NCBI RefSeq assembly: GCF_030123505.1
Contig: NZ_CP126115.1
Location: 4,168,001-4,232,000 of the forward strand
DNA length: 64,000 nucleotides
DNA from: Neobacillus sp. YX16
Lineage (GTDB): Bacteria; Bacillota; Bacilli; Bacillales; Cytobacillaceae
Reading direction: 5' to 3'
Position numbers and translations under genes: made by a program. Under the pieces are notes generated by a model. The model saw only the letters and a program-made list of their open reading frames with translations. It did no database searches and was not told the DNA's origin. Below, one piece after another: positions 17,867 through 26,645 of this stretch; the first letter of the stretch is position 1; each line of letters begins with the position of its first letter.

Positions 17867-18457
17867 TTATACAAGCTTAGCGTCACGATGAGGCGTAATG
17901 ACAATGTTTGGTTTCGTAATGGAAGGACTTGGCATCCCTTTAATTTGTCTAATTTTACCGTATTTTTTTCTCAGTTCTTCTATCGGTCCAAATTCAATTG
18001 CTCCTAATGGACATGTCGCGACACAAACTGGATCTTCCCCTTTTTCCTGGAGATCGATACAAAAATTACATTTGTTTGATTTAAACGTCTCTTTGTTATA
18101 CTGTGGTCCACCATATGGACAAGCACTTACACATAACTGTGCTCCTGCACAAATTTCCTGATCTATTGTAACAACTCCATCCTCGTCCCGTTTTACTACC
18201 GCACCAGTAGGACAGTTTTTGAGGCACGCTGGCTGTTCACAATGGTTACAAGCAATCGAGAAATAGTACGACGTCACATTATGAACAATTCCGCCATTAG
18301 GCTCCTGAATATAAGCGCCTTCTTCTTTTGTGTAAACCCTGCGGAAGTTTATCCCTACTTTCGTATTATTTTTATCTTTACAAGCCACACTGCAAGCTTT
18401 ACAGCCTTGGCAGATACTTTGATTGATATAAAACCCTATTTGTTCCAAAAAAGTCAC
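17867..18457 (-). CDS. DmsB-like 4Fe-4S electron-transfer subunit
   Basis: A 196-residue partner of the catalytic subunit. Four Cys groups are readable: CQGCKACSVACK, CNHCEQPACLKNCP, a third group, and CNFCIDLQEKGEDPVCVATCP. In group III, canonical C-x2-C-x2-C-x3-C reads CAGAQLCVSACP, so the second Cys is Ala. In E. coli DmsB replacement of the equivalent Cys102 turns that cluster into [3Fe-4S]. The gene follows the catalytic subunit by 3 nt. No NrfD/DmsC-type anchor gene is present nearby. Confidence 0.9.
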   Translation of the reverse strand: MTFLEQIGFYINQSICQGCKACSVACKDKNNTKVGINFRRVYTKEEGAYIQEPNGGIVHNVTSYYFSIACNHCEQPACLKNCPTGAVVKRDEDGVVTIDQEICAGAQLCVSACPYGGPQYNKETFKSNKCNFCIDLQEKGEDPVCVATCPLGAIEFGPIEELRKKYGKIRQIKGMPSPSITKPNIVITPHRDAKLV

Positions 18458-18460
18458 TCC

Positions 18461-20854
18461 TTACGCTTTTTTCACTTCAACAAGATTTGTTAATTGAGGA
18501 TTTGATTTTGCTAGTGGTGTCGGCCGCTGTGAGGTCAACACATTAACTGAACCCCTTTGGTCCGTACCAGCTTTGTCAGGTGTATACCAGGCACCTTGAG
18601 GAATACCAGCGACACCAGGAGTAATACGCGTCGTTACCTTCACATCAATCATCAAGATGCCACGGTCATTAAATACTTGAACTTTATCACCATCTTTGAT
18701 TCCACGCTTCTCGGCATCTTTAGGATTCAACCACATTTCCTGCTTTGCCGCTTCCTCCAGCCAAGGCATATTATCATAGGTGGAGTGACATCTACGCTTA
18801 TAATGCCAACTGATAAGCTGTAAGGGATACTTTTCAATTAATGGATCTTCCGGACCTTCCCATGAGGAAATATATTTAGCTAAAGCTGGTATTTCTTCAT
18901 GCTGTTTCATATCCCAAAGAGTTTTAGAGAATAGTTCAATTTTTCCCGATGGTGTCTCAAAAGGGTTATTCTCGATGTCATCAATCTGTGCTTTGAAGCC
19001 CACGAGCGGTTCATCAAATTTAAAATGATGGACACCTTTTTCGCGGAATTCTTCAAATGTCGGAAAGTTTGGATCGAGCTCTTCACGTGTTCGTTTAATA
19101 CTTTCTTTTACTAAATCAAGAATCGTCATGCCCTCAGTAAATTGTTCCTTTACTCCTAACTTATCTGCCACCTCAGTAAACACATCATATTCATTTCGAC
19201 ATTCATAAAGAGGTTCAATTGTTTTATCACCAAAAACGACGTAATCTCCAAAGCACCACGGGACTCCTATATCATATCTTTCAAAAAAGGTTGTTCCTGG
19301 CAAAACAATATCTGCATATCGAGCACTTGGAGTCATAAATAGATCACTGACACAGATGAATTCCACTTTACTTTCATCTTCTAAAAGACTTGTTGTTTTA
19401 TTGATATCAGCATGCTGATTAACGAGCATATTCCCAGCCATATTAAAAATTAATTTAATATTCGTTGTTAATTTATCTGTTCCTTGAAGACCATCTGCTG
19501 CAGTCATCTCGGTACCTTGTTCGATTGCCTTTGTCCAGAGAAAGCAAGGAATCGAAGCCTTTACTGGATTTTCCACTTTAAAAGGATAAGCAATATCCGC
19601 CCGGCTCCAGTAACCTGTTCCTGCTGCCCATCCGCCCAGCTTCCCAACATTTCCTGTTAGACAGGCTAATTGAGCTCCTCCCCGCATAAATTGTTCACCG
19701 TACGCCTGCCGTTGTGCTGCCCAGCCTTGTATAAGAGCTGCAGGTTTTATCGTGGCATAATTTCTAGCAACTTCACGAATTTTTTCTGATGGCACTCCAC
19801 AGATCTTTTCTGCCCATTCAGGTGTTTTCGGTACTCCATCCTTTTCACCCAAAAGGTAACTTTTTAGTGACTCTTCTTTACTTATACCTTCTGGCATATG
19901 GTCGCCATCAAACCCAACACAGTACTTATCGAGAAAGGCTTGATCATGTAATTTCTCCGTTACAATGACATATCCCATAGCATCCATCATTGCATTATCT
20001 GTTGTTGGCTTAATTGGTATCCACTCATCTGCAAATGCAATAGCTGTATCTGTATAACGTGGGTCTATCAGAATAATTTTTGCTCCATTTTTCTTTGCTC
20101 CCATTAGATACTCCCTATACGGAGTCGAGAAAATCATTTCAGATGGATTTTGCCCCCAAAGGATAATGTATTTTGAATGTAAAAGGGAATCAAAGCTGCT
20201 GCCTGAATTGTTCGTACCATACGTATATGGGGTCGCCACATTTCCTGCCCCTGAACTATAATCATTCCGATAATTTAAGTAACCGCCTGTTAGTGCTAAT
20301 ACTTTTCTAGCAGAGTTTCTCCCGCTATGAAGCCCCCAGCTTTGTCCAGAGGCGTAGTTAACATACCTTGACTCCGGACCATATGTATCTCCAATTCGTT
20401 TTATCTCAGAAGCAATCGTTTCAATCGCTTCCTTCCAAGAAATTCGTTCGAACTTTCCTTCACCACGCTTGCCGACACGTTTCATTGGGTACTTAAGACG
20501 ATCTGGATGATACAATAAATTTCGATAGTTTCTTCCACGAACACAGGCTCTTAGTGGCGGAATGGAAGGATCTCCGCTTTCCTGAGTGTCTGTTGCTACT
20601 CGTACTACCACTCCATCTTTTACATATGCTTTTATGACACAGCGGCCTCCACAGTTATTGATACTACAAGTGGAAACCACCTTATCCCAATCACTTGCAC
20701 TTGCTACTTTTTCTTCCGTTTGCTGATCAATCAATAATTTTGTTCCAACGCCTCCGGCAATTACAGGAACACCGAATGCGCCCGACCACTTCAAAAATGT
20801 CCTACGCTGCATTTTATTAGCCAATAAATTCTTAACAGGACTGTCTTTAGACAT
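18461..20854 (-). CDS. Molybdopterin oxidoreductase, DMSO-reductase-like catalytic subunit
   Basis: A 797-residue DmsA-type enzyme for anaerobic respiration. A twin-arginine signal is seen (MQRRTFLKWSG, RR about residues 17-18) with a following hydrophobic stretch, so export by Tat is likely. The N-terminal FeS motif is CSINNCGGRC; molybdopterin segments include GQNPSEMIFSTPYREY, GWAAQRQAYGEQ and the C-terminal domain. The YSSGAGN Ser may ligate Mo as in DmsA. The substrate (DMSO, TMAO or a sulfur compound) cannot be set from sequence. SD AAAGGAGG precedes the ATG; a Rex/Fnr-like palindrome lies 25 nt upstream. Confidence 0.9.
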   Translation of the reverse strand: MSKDSPVKNLLANKMQRRTFLKWSGAFGVPVIAGGVGTKLLIDQQTEEKVASASDWDKVVSTCSINNCGGRCVIKAYVKDGVVVRVATDTQESGDPSIPPLRACVRGRNYRNLLYHPDRLKYPMKRVGKRGEGKFERISWKEAIETIASEIKRIGDTYGPESRYVNYASGQSWGLHSGRNSARKVLALTGGYLNYRNDYSSGAGNVATPYTYGTNNSGSSFDSLLHSKYIILWGQNPSEMIFSTPYREYLMGAKKNGAKIILIDPRYTDTAIAFADEWIPIKPTTDNAMMDAMGYVIVTEKLHDQAFLDKYCVGFDGDHMPEGISKEESLKSYLLGEKDGVPKTPEWAEKICGVPSEKIREVARNYATIKPAALIQGWAAQRQAYGEQFMRGGAQLACLTGNVGKLGGWAAGTGYWSRADIAYPFKVENPVKASIPCFLWTKAIEQGTEMTAADGLQGTDKLTTNIKLIFNMAGNMLVNQHADINKTTSLLEDESKVEFICVSDLFMTPSARYADIVLPGTTFFERYDIGVPWCFGDYVVFGDKTIEPLYECRNEYDVFTEVADKLGVKEQFTEGMTILDLVKESIKRTREELDPNFPTFEEFREKGVHHFKFDEPLVGFKAQIDDIENNPFETPSGKIELFSKTLWDMKQHEEIPALAKYISSWEGPEDPLIEKYPLQLISWHYKRRCHSTYDNMPWLEEAAKQEMWLNPKDAEKRGIKDGDKVQVFNDRGILMIDVKVTTRITPGVAGIPQGAWYTPDKAGTDQRGSVNVLTSQRPTPLAKSNPQLTNLVEVKKA

Positions 20855-20879
20855 TAATATATGCCTCCTTTTTCTCTTA

Positions 20880-20897
20880 TTGTGAAATCATTCACAA
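20880..20897 (-). promoter_or_regulatory. Perfect Rex-type (or Fnr-type) operator upstream of the molybdoenzyme operon
   Basis: TTGTGAATGATTTCACAA, a perfect 18-bp palindrome (7-bp arms, 4-nt centre). It fits the Gram-positive Rex motif TTGTGAA-N4-TTCACAA and also the Fnr box TGTGA-N6-TCACA. It lies only 25 nt before the ATG, too close for Fnr activation at -41.5, which favours repression by the NADH-sensing Rex. Confidence 0.7.
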
Positions 20898-21121
20898 ATA
20901 TATAGCACAGTTTTCGCGAAGATTCTCCTTATGACTCCTTATAGCTCAATTTTACTTTATAGTTATTAAATAAATATTAAATTTTAGATAGTTCACATTT
21001 AATTCATAAAAACCATCCATATTTTGATAACAATTTATCGTCGAATGGTGTCATTTATTTCTAGTTCCTCACGAAATATGTATATAATAAAAAGGAAAAT
21101 ATTTTGCAAAGGATGATTTCA

Positions 21122-21406
21122 TTGAATATTACTGGTCATACAGTTGAGAAACTTGTAGATCCATTTGGTTTATTAAGCGGCGACCGCTATGAATTTTTTC
21201 TTGAACTGGAAATTGACGAAGAGGATGAACTCTTTTCAGATAAAGGAATTGGAATGAAGGTACTTTTAGTAGTTGATGAGAAGGGGTCAAGAATTTCTCA
21301 TTATCATCTGTATGAAAGAGGAACCGAAAAGATCTTAGATTTTGCTCTTGAAGAGGATGAGGAATTATTAGTGTTTGATTATTGTAAAGAAAATATTGAT
21401 ACATAA
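21122..21406 (+). CDS. Small acidic protein (DUF6509-like)
   Basis: About 94 residues, acidic, beginning MNITGHTVEKLVDPFG; similar to a Bacillus family I recall as DUF6509. The TTG at 21122 is chosen because AAAGGATG sits 7-8 nt before it; ATG at 21113 and TTG at 21104 are in frame but lack a well-spaced SD. C-terminal acidic run (LEEDEELL) and no membrane segment. Function unknown; followed by a strong bidirectional terminator. Confidence 0.6.
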   Translation: MNITGHTVEKLVDPFGLLSGDRYEFFLELEIDEEDELFSDKGIGMKVLLVVDEKGSRISHYHLYERGTEKILDFALEEDEELLVFDYCKENIDT

Positions 21407-21440
21407 GAAAAAGCAGAGGAATATTCCCCTGCTTTTTCTT
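21405..21440. terminator. Bidirectional terminator between two convergent small genes
   Basis: AAGAAAAAGCAG (21405-21416) pairs with CTGCTTTTTCTT (21429-21440), with most of the loop also complementary. Confidence 0.85.
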
Positions 21441-21447
21441 ATGTCTG

Positions 21448-21651
21448 TTACATGAAGTTTTTACTATGATTATGAATGACTTGTAGTTCTTTTGTTGATT
21501 GACTCATTTCACTTTTGCATATTGGACAGAGGGGCACTTCAGTGCTCTTAAAATTGTCACGAATCCAGCATTTACACTTTTCTGAATTACATTCCCAAAT
21601 TTTAGTTTCTTCAAGCTTTACTTCTTCATCATTTCTTCTACCAAACGCCAA
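21448..21651 (-). CDS. Cold-inducible protein YdjO-like zinc-ribbon protein
   Basis: A 67-residue protein starting MAFGRRNDEE from TTG 21651 (AAGGGG 8 nt upstream); a GTG three codons earlier has no spacing to that SD. Two Cys pairs (ECNSEKCKCW and CPICKSEM) predict a zinc ribbon. The pattern C-x4-C-xCW-x-RDNF ... PLCPxCxSEM matches the YdjO family of B. subtilis cold-inducible proteins. It lies next to a cold-shock protein gene on the same strand. Confidence 0.75.
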   Translation of the reverse strand: MAFGRRNDEEVKLEETKIWECNSEKCKCWIRDNFKSTEVPLCPICKSEMSQSTKELQVIHNHSKNFM

Positions 21652-21720
21652 AATGATCACCCCTTGTACTTTTTGCAGAACTGTTTCTATAATTTTTTAG
21701 CAAACTACATCTTTATAAAG

Positions 21721-21765
21721 ATAAAAAGGTGATGCCTTATCACTGCACCACCTTTTTATTTTTCA
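21721..21765 (-). terminator. Terminator of the csp gene
   Basis: ATAAAAAGGTG (21721-21731) and CACCTTTTTAT (21749-21759) pair; the minus strand reads into TTTTTAT. Confidence 0.8.
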
Positions 21766-21771
21766 AATGAA

Positions 21772-21972
21772 TTAAACAGCTTTTACGTTAGCAGCTTGTG
21801 GTCCACGAGCGCCTTCAACGATTTCGAAAGAAACTGATTGACCTTCTTCTAATGTTTTGAAACCTTCTGATTGAATTGCAGAGAAGTGTACGAATACATC
21901 TTGACCGCCATCAGCTTCGATAAATCCAAAACCTTTTTCTGCATTAAACCATTTTACTTTACCGTTATTCAT
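21772..21972 (-). CDS. Cold shock protein (CspA/B family RNA chaperone)
   Basis: A 66-residue OB-fold nucleic acid-binding protein with both RNP motifs, KGFGFIE (RNP1) and VFVHF (RNP2), ending [10 protein letters not shown]. The ATG at 21972 follows a GGGGGT site. The frame stays open upstream to 22071 and would add a hydrophobic segment ([17 protein letters not shown]) but no SD supports that start, so I take the standard length. The upstream region would be the usual long csp 5' leader. Confidence 0.95.
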   Translation of the reverse strand: MNNGKVKWFNAEKGFGFIEADGGQDVFVHFSAIQSEGFKTLEEGQSVSFEIVEGARGPQAANVKAV

Positions 21973-22214
21973 GAAAAGTACCCCCAAAGATTTGCTTTCA
22001 CTTTTAGTTAATAACCATTTAAAAAATATAAAAGCCGCAATGCACAACAGGGTAATAGACATCACCCACATTTCGTGCAGTTACGACTACTTAAACCAAT
22101 AAATATTTACACGAACTTAAAAGCGTATCTTTATTATACCTTATATCTTTCTAAAAGTCAATAAAGTTAATAGTATAGCATACTAGCAAGCTACTATAAA
22201 TAAATATTAAAAAT

Positions 22215-23177
22215 TTATTTTTTCCCAAAATCTCCTTGTAAAAAGACTTCCATAAAGTTTGTGACAAACTTTTGAATATCAGCCTCCATACCAATATAAT
22301 CTAGGGTTTCAGGGGGTTCTGGGTCTGGTTTAGGACGAAAATCAGCGATACTTTTTCCTTTTCCTTTACCAAATTCTTCTACTCTTACTCTTTTCGGAAT
22401 ATACCTTACAATTTCAGGATTGGTAATTGCCATTAATGGCATAACATCATGAAATGGAGCACCTTTAATACCTGGTATGTTTTTTTGATAGGCCTTGAAA
22501 TAATAATCAAAGGCAGGTTTTAGTAATGGTCTAAAAGGTGTTGGGCTGTTTTCGCTAAGAAAATCGATAACATCTGGTGTAATAATAGCTTTATTCGTAA
22601 CATTTAATGGATATAAATATATATTATGTGCTTTTTCCATCACTATATTTGACGCAATGGAATCGGAAAAGAAGTTGGCTTCTGCTTCTGCTGAAATATT
22701 CCCTGGAACTAAAAAGGCACCTCCCATTATATAAAAAGCAGTAACATCCTTTAAAGCATTGTTCCCATATAGGATGAACATGAGAGCTAATTCTGTCAAT
22801 CTGCCAACATTGACGATAATAAGATTGCCTTTGTATTCATTAATAATTTCGAGGATTTTATTAAAGTCATGGATTTCTACTTTTTGAAGGGAATCAGGCG
22901 GCTTGATTGGGCCAAGTCCCTCCGGTCCATGAATTTCAGGATAAAACTGAACAGGCTCACCAGATAATGGTCCTGCTGCTCCAGCAATGATAGGAATATC
23001 TTCTCGCCCAGCTAAATCAATTAAATAGGCAGTATTTTTTACAGATTGCTCTTTTGGTGTATTTCCATATCCACTGACGATACCGACAATATTTATTTCA
23101 GGATTTAATAATGCATACATTATGGCAAAAGAATCATCAATTCCAGGGTCTGTAAACAAAAGCACATTATAAGCCAT
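22215..23177 (-). CDS. Nucleoside hydrolase (inosine-uridine preferring family)
   Basis: Hydrolyses N-glycosidic bonds of nucleosides. The calcium-binding N-terminal motif reads FTDPGIDDSFA, keeping the three key Asp of DxxxDD but with Phe where most members have the first Asp. IVNVGRLTELAL and the C-terminal FHDVMPLMA (metal-binding Asp) are present. The 320-residue length is normal. The C-terminal Lys/Pro-rich segment (GKGKGKS...PKPDPEPPE) is slightly unusual. SD GGGGAG lies 5 nt before the ATG. Confidence 0.9.
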   Translation of the reverse strand: MAYNVLLFTDPGIDDSFAIMYALLNPEINIVGIVSGYGNTPKEQSVKNTAYLIDLAGREDIPIIAGAAGPLSGEPVQFYPEIHGPEGLGPIKPPDSLQKVEIHDFNKILEIINEYKGNLIIVNVGRLTELALMFILYGNNALKDVTAFYIMGGAFLVPGNISAEAEANFFSDSIASNIVMEKAHNIYLYPLNVTNKAIITPDVIDFLSENSPTPFRPLLKPAFDYYFKAYQKNIPGIKGAPFHDVMPLMAITNPEIVRYIPKRVRVEEFGKGKGKSIADFRPKPDPEPPETLDYIGMEADIQKFVTNFMEVFLQGDFGKK

Positions 23178-23274
23178 TCCCTCTCCCCCGTGTATCTTTA
23201 AATTTTAATTCTTCCATAAGAATATGCCGAAAATTGGATTGAAAGTACTATCAGCTGTAAGGCAAAATACTCAA

Positions 23275-23314
23275 AAAGAACCGACTCGAGTTCGTCGAAT
23301 CGGTTTCTTTTTAT
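23275..23314 (-). terminator. Terminator of ku
   Basis: Minus strand AAAAAGAAACCGA...TCGGTTCTTTTT hairpin with an additional inner TCGA pairing; it overlaps the ku stop codon. Confidence 0.8.
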
Positions 23315-24231
23315 GCTTCTTTTTTTACTTTTGGTGCCGCCTTTTTCCTCGGTGCTGCAGGCTTCTTCACTATCGTTTCCTTCTTCGCTGCTGTTTCTTT
23401 CCTAACTGCGGTTTCCTTTTTTAATACAGGTTCTTTTCTTCCAGCAGTTTCATTCCTTGGCTTTGTCCTATCAATGGACGCCTGCAGGGCAGCCATTAAA
23501 TCGGTAACATTTGAAGGTGTCTCTTTTGCGGTTGGAGTCACGGTTTCTTGTCCAGTACGTTTTGCCTCGATTAATTCAAGTAATGCCGTTCGATATTCAT
23601 CTGTATATTTTTCAGGCTCAAATTCAGATGTTAATTGGTCAATTAGCATAATCGCTGTAACTAATTCTTTTTCTGTTACTTTATCTTCAGCTGGAACATT
23701 GGGAACATCAGCTGCACGGCGAACCTCATCTGGAAAATGGATCGTTTCCATTACCAATGTATTATCATATACACGAATAACTGCCATTTGCTCTTTTGAT
23801 CGAATAATGATTTTTGCGATTCCCACTTTTTGTGATTCCTGAAGTGCTTTTCGGAGCAAAGAATAGGCTTTACTTCCACCTTCATTTGGTGACATATAAT
23901 AACTCCGATCAAAATAAATAGGGTCAATTTCCTCCATTTTGACGAAATCAATGATTTCTACAGCCTTCTCTTCATTTTCCTTGCGGAGCTTTTCGAGGTC
24001 CTCATGGTCAAGCACAACAAATTTACCTTTTGTATATTCATATGCCTTTACGATGTCCTCTGGCTTTACTTCCTCTTCACATACCGTGCATATCTTTTCA
24101 TATTTAATCGGAGCATGGCATTTATTATGCAGGGTCCGAAGTTTAATGTCTTTATCCTCAGTCGCCGTATGAAGCTTTATAGGTATATTCACCAGCCCAA
24201 AACTAATGCTGCCTTTCCACATCGTATGCAT
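23311..24231 (-). CDS. ku: Ku protein for non-homologous end joining
   Basis: Homodimeric ring that binds DNA ends and recruits LigD. It begins MHTMWKGSISFGLVNIPIKL, the family start; the ATG at 24231 has GGAGA 8 nt upstream, whereas a TTG five codons earlier overlaps that SD. The Ku core runs to about residue 250, followed by a Lys/Ala-rich C-terminal tail (KKETAVRKETAAKKE...) typical of bacterial Ku and probably DNA-binding. Divergent from ligD. Confidence 0.95.
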   Translation of the reverse strand: MHTMWKGSISFGLVNIPIKLHTATEDKDIKLRTLHNKCHAPIKYEKICTVCEEEVKPEDIVKAYEYTKGKFVVLDHEDLEKLRKENEEKAVEIIDFVKMEEIDPIYFDRSYYMSPNEGGSKAYSLLRKALQESQKVGIAKIIIRSKEQMAVIRVYDNTLVMETIHFPDEVRRAADVPNVPAEDKVTEKELVTAIMLIDQLTSEFEPEKYTDEYRTALLELIEAKRTGQETVTPTAKETPSNVTDLMAALQASIDRTKPRNETAGRKEPVLKKETAVRKETAAKKETIVKKPAAPRKKAAPKVKKEA

Positions 24232-24360
24232 AGCGTCATTCTCCAATCTTTTTGTTATTATTTTTGCTTTTCTTTATCCACTCCATTCCTAAAAACAATT
24301 GGTAAAGGATGAATCGTTATGGTTTGTAACAAAATAAAGAAAAAGAAAGGAAATACACTA

Positions 24361-26193
24361 ATGAAACCGATGCTGCCAACACTAACCTTTGATTTAACAA
24401 TTCAACCTGATTGGCTGTACGAGGTTAAATATGATGGGTTTCGGGCTATATTGAATTGGGATAAAAGCGGGATTACATTAACTAGCAGGAATGATAAGCC
24501 ATTACTAGCACAGTTCTCGGAAATAAAGGAATACCTAGAATCTCACGAGGAGTTTTTTCAATCACACCTTCCCCTTCGCCTTGATGGTGAACTTGTATTT
24601 CTGGAAAGTCCCTATAAGGCAAACTTTTCTACCATCCAGATTCGCGGTAGAATGAAAGCAACTAAAAAAATTGCTGAACAAGCTGTTAAATCTCCTTGTC
24701 GCTTTATGGTCTTCGATATCCTTGTATTGGCTGGGAAAGCTATGCATTCGAAGCCGTTTGACAAACGGAAGGATGAGCTTTTTAACCTATTCAAACAACT
24801 TAGTCTTCCAATAGAAGCAGATCCATATAGTGATCATTTAATTCAGTTTGTAGTGGCACATACAGAGTTTAATAAGTTATGGGAAAATGTAGTATTACAG
24901 GATGGGGAAGGAATTATTGCTAAGCATAAAAATAGTCTTTGGGAGGAAGGAAAAAGGTCTTTACAATGGTTAAAATACAAAAACTGGAAATACGTCTCCT
25001 GTTTTATTACTTCCTTCGAAAAAACAAATGGATACTTTTATGTAGGAGTTTATAAAGAAGGGGAAATCCATGGAATTGGTCAAGTGCTTTTTGGTCTTAA
25101 GCCGGATGAAAAATCAGCACTTCAAAGTACCATCAAGCAAAATATGGTTCGTGAGGACAGTCAATTTATCTATGTTGACCCGGCTATTTGTTTAGAGGTT
25201 AAATATCTTGAGCTTTATGATAACCACCTGCGCGAGCCTCATTTTCATACCTTCCGCTTTGATTTAAAGCCGAAAGAATGTACATATGAACAATTTATTT
25301 TTAAACAAAAAAACTTACCTGAGGATTTGGATATTACGCATCCTGATAAGCCTCTATGGAAAAATCATGATATACAAAAGGCTGACTTTATTCTGTACTT
25401 AAGAGAAATTTCTCCTTATATGCTGCCTTTTTTAGAAAATAGGATTTTGACGGTTATTCGTTACCCTCATGGGATGTTTGGTGATCCTTTTTATCAAAAG
25501 AATTGTCCGGATTATGCCCCGGATTTTGTGCAGACACATCAGGCTGAAGGAATCGACTATATCGTTTGTAACAATTTAAAAACATTCATTTGGCTGGGAA
25601 ATCAGCTGGCGATTGAATTCCATATCCCTTTTCAGACCATTCACAGTAAGGGAGCTAGTGAAATTGTCTTTGACTTAGATCCTCCCTCAAAAGACGAATT
25701 TCATTTGGCGGTAAAAGCAGCTTTGTTAATCAAAGAAGTCCTTGATCAATTAAATCTCATTGGATATATAAAGACATCAGGAAATAAAGGATTACAAATC
25801 TATCTGCCGCTCCCTGAGAATGTATATTCCTTTGAAGATACACGTCTATTCACGAGCTTTATTGCCGATTATTTAATTTCCAAGGATCCTGATTCGTTTA
25901 CCATCGAACGTATGAAAAAAAATCGTGGAAACAGGCTTTACGTTGATTATGTGCAGCATAGTGAAGGGAAAACGATTGTGGCCCCATATTCCATGAGGGG
26001 AAATGAACATGCCGGGGTTGCCACACCGCTCTATTGGGAAGAAGTGAGTGATAAACTGAATCCTGTCCACTTTACGATGGAAAATGCTTTGAATCGGATT
26101 CGAAAACAAGGCGACCCATTTAAAAATTACTTTCAAACAAAATCTATTCAAGCCTTTGAGCCCGTGTTAGAAGTATTAAAAGCTAAGAAATAA
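24361..26193 (+). CDS. ligD: ATP-dependent DNA ligase LigD (ligase plus polymerase/primase domains)
   Basis: A 610-residue NHEJ enzyme with domain order as in B. subtilis YkoU: ligase first, polymerase second, no nuclease domain. Ligase motif I is EVKYDGFRA (nucleophile Lys about residue 25), with LDGELVF (motif III) and EGIIAKHK (motif IV); the primase-like domain has EIVFDLDPP (catalytic Asp pair) and TSGNKGLQIYLPL. The ATG at 24361 with AAAGGAA upstream is preferred over one 14 codons earlier. Partner of the divergent ku. Confidence 0.94.
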   Translation: MKPMLPTLTFDLTIQPDWLYEVKYDGFRAILNWDKSGITLTSRNDKPLLAQFSEIKEYLESHEEFFQSHLPLRLDGELVFLESPYKANFSTIQIRGRMKATKKIAEQAVKSPCRFMVFDILVLAGKAMHSKPFDKRKDELFNLFKQLSLPIEADPYSDHLIQFVVAHTEFNKLWENVVLQDGEGIIAKHKNSLWEEGKRSLQWLKYKNWKYVSCFITSFEKTNGYFYVGVYKEGEIHGIGQVLFGLKPDEKSALQSTIKQNMVREDSQFIYVDPAICLEVKYLELYDNHLREPHFHTFRFDLKPKECTYEQFIFKQKNLPEDLDITHPDKPLWKNHDIQKADFILYLREISPYMLPFLENRILTVIRYPHGMFGDPFYQKNCPDYAPDFVQTHQAEGIDYIVCNNLKTFIWLGNQLAIEFHIPFQTIHSKGASEIVFDLDPPSKDEFHLAVKAALLIKEVLDQLNLIGYIKTSGNKGLQIYLPLPENVYSFEDTRLFTSFIADYLISKDPDSFTIERMKKNRGNRLYVDYVQHSEGKTIVAPYSMRGNEHAGVATPLYWEEVSDKLNPVHFTMENALNRIRKQGDPFKNYFQTKSIQAFEPVLEVLKAKK

Positions 26194-26198
26194 ATATC

Positions 26199-26503
26199 AT
26201 AGTGACCGTTCCATTGTTACGAATCTGGTTTCGGTCACTATAGATCTCTTATAGTTACCGTTCTCTTGTTTCGAATCTAGCTTCGGTCACTATAGACAAC
26301 TTATAGTTACTGTTCTCTTGTTTCGAATCTAGCTTCGGTCACTATGAGCCACTTATAGTTACCGTTCTCTTGTTTCAAATTTGCCTTCGGTCACTATAGA
26401 CCTCTTATAGCGACCGTTCTCTTGTTTCAAATTTGCCTTCGGTCACTATAGACCTCTTATAGTGACCGTTTCCTTGTTATTAATCTTTTCGGTAACTATA
26501 AAC
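26199..26503. repeat. Tandem array of six 52-bp units with inverted-repeat ends
   Basis: Units begin at 26199, 26251, 26303, 26355, 26407 and 26459, exactly 52 bp apart; the last is truncated. Each starts ATAGT(G/T)ACCG and carries CGGTCACTAT about 30 bp later, so neighbouring halves are inverted repeats. Across the 5/6 junction CGGTCACTATA and TATAGTGACCG form a perfect 11-bp stem with a 7-nt loop. A further CTTCGGTCACTCC half-unit is near 26550. It occupies the gap between the convergent ligD and dapF genes. Confidence 0.9.
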
Positions 26504-26576
26504 CCCTCCATTTACCATCATTAACCCAAATTCATTTTCATCAAGCCCTTCGGTCACTCCAGTCTATCTACATTGA

Positions 26577-26617
26577 TCAAAAAAGCAAAAGTCACATAGA
26601 TAGAATCTCTATGTGAC
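26577..26617 (-). terminator. Terminator of dapF
   Basis: GTCACATAGA (26591-26600) pairs with TCTATGTGAC (26608-26617); the minus strand ends in TTTTGCTTTTTT. Confidence 0.85.
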
Positions 26618-26645
26618 CTTCCCCATACTATTCTAATAGTTACTT

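Noticed and set aside
20880..20897. Simple CRP site
   Set aside because: Bacillaceae lack a cAMP-CRP system of the E. coli type; Rex or Fnr fits better.
21772..22071. Long form of the cold shock protein as the annotated gene
   Set aside because: No ribosome site for the upstream ATG; the standard ATG at 21972 follows GGGGGT and gives the exact family length.
26199..26503. CRISPR array
   Set aside because: The whole 52-bp unit repeats; there are no unique spacers and no cas genes.
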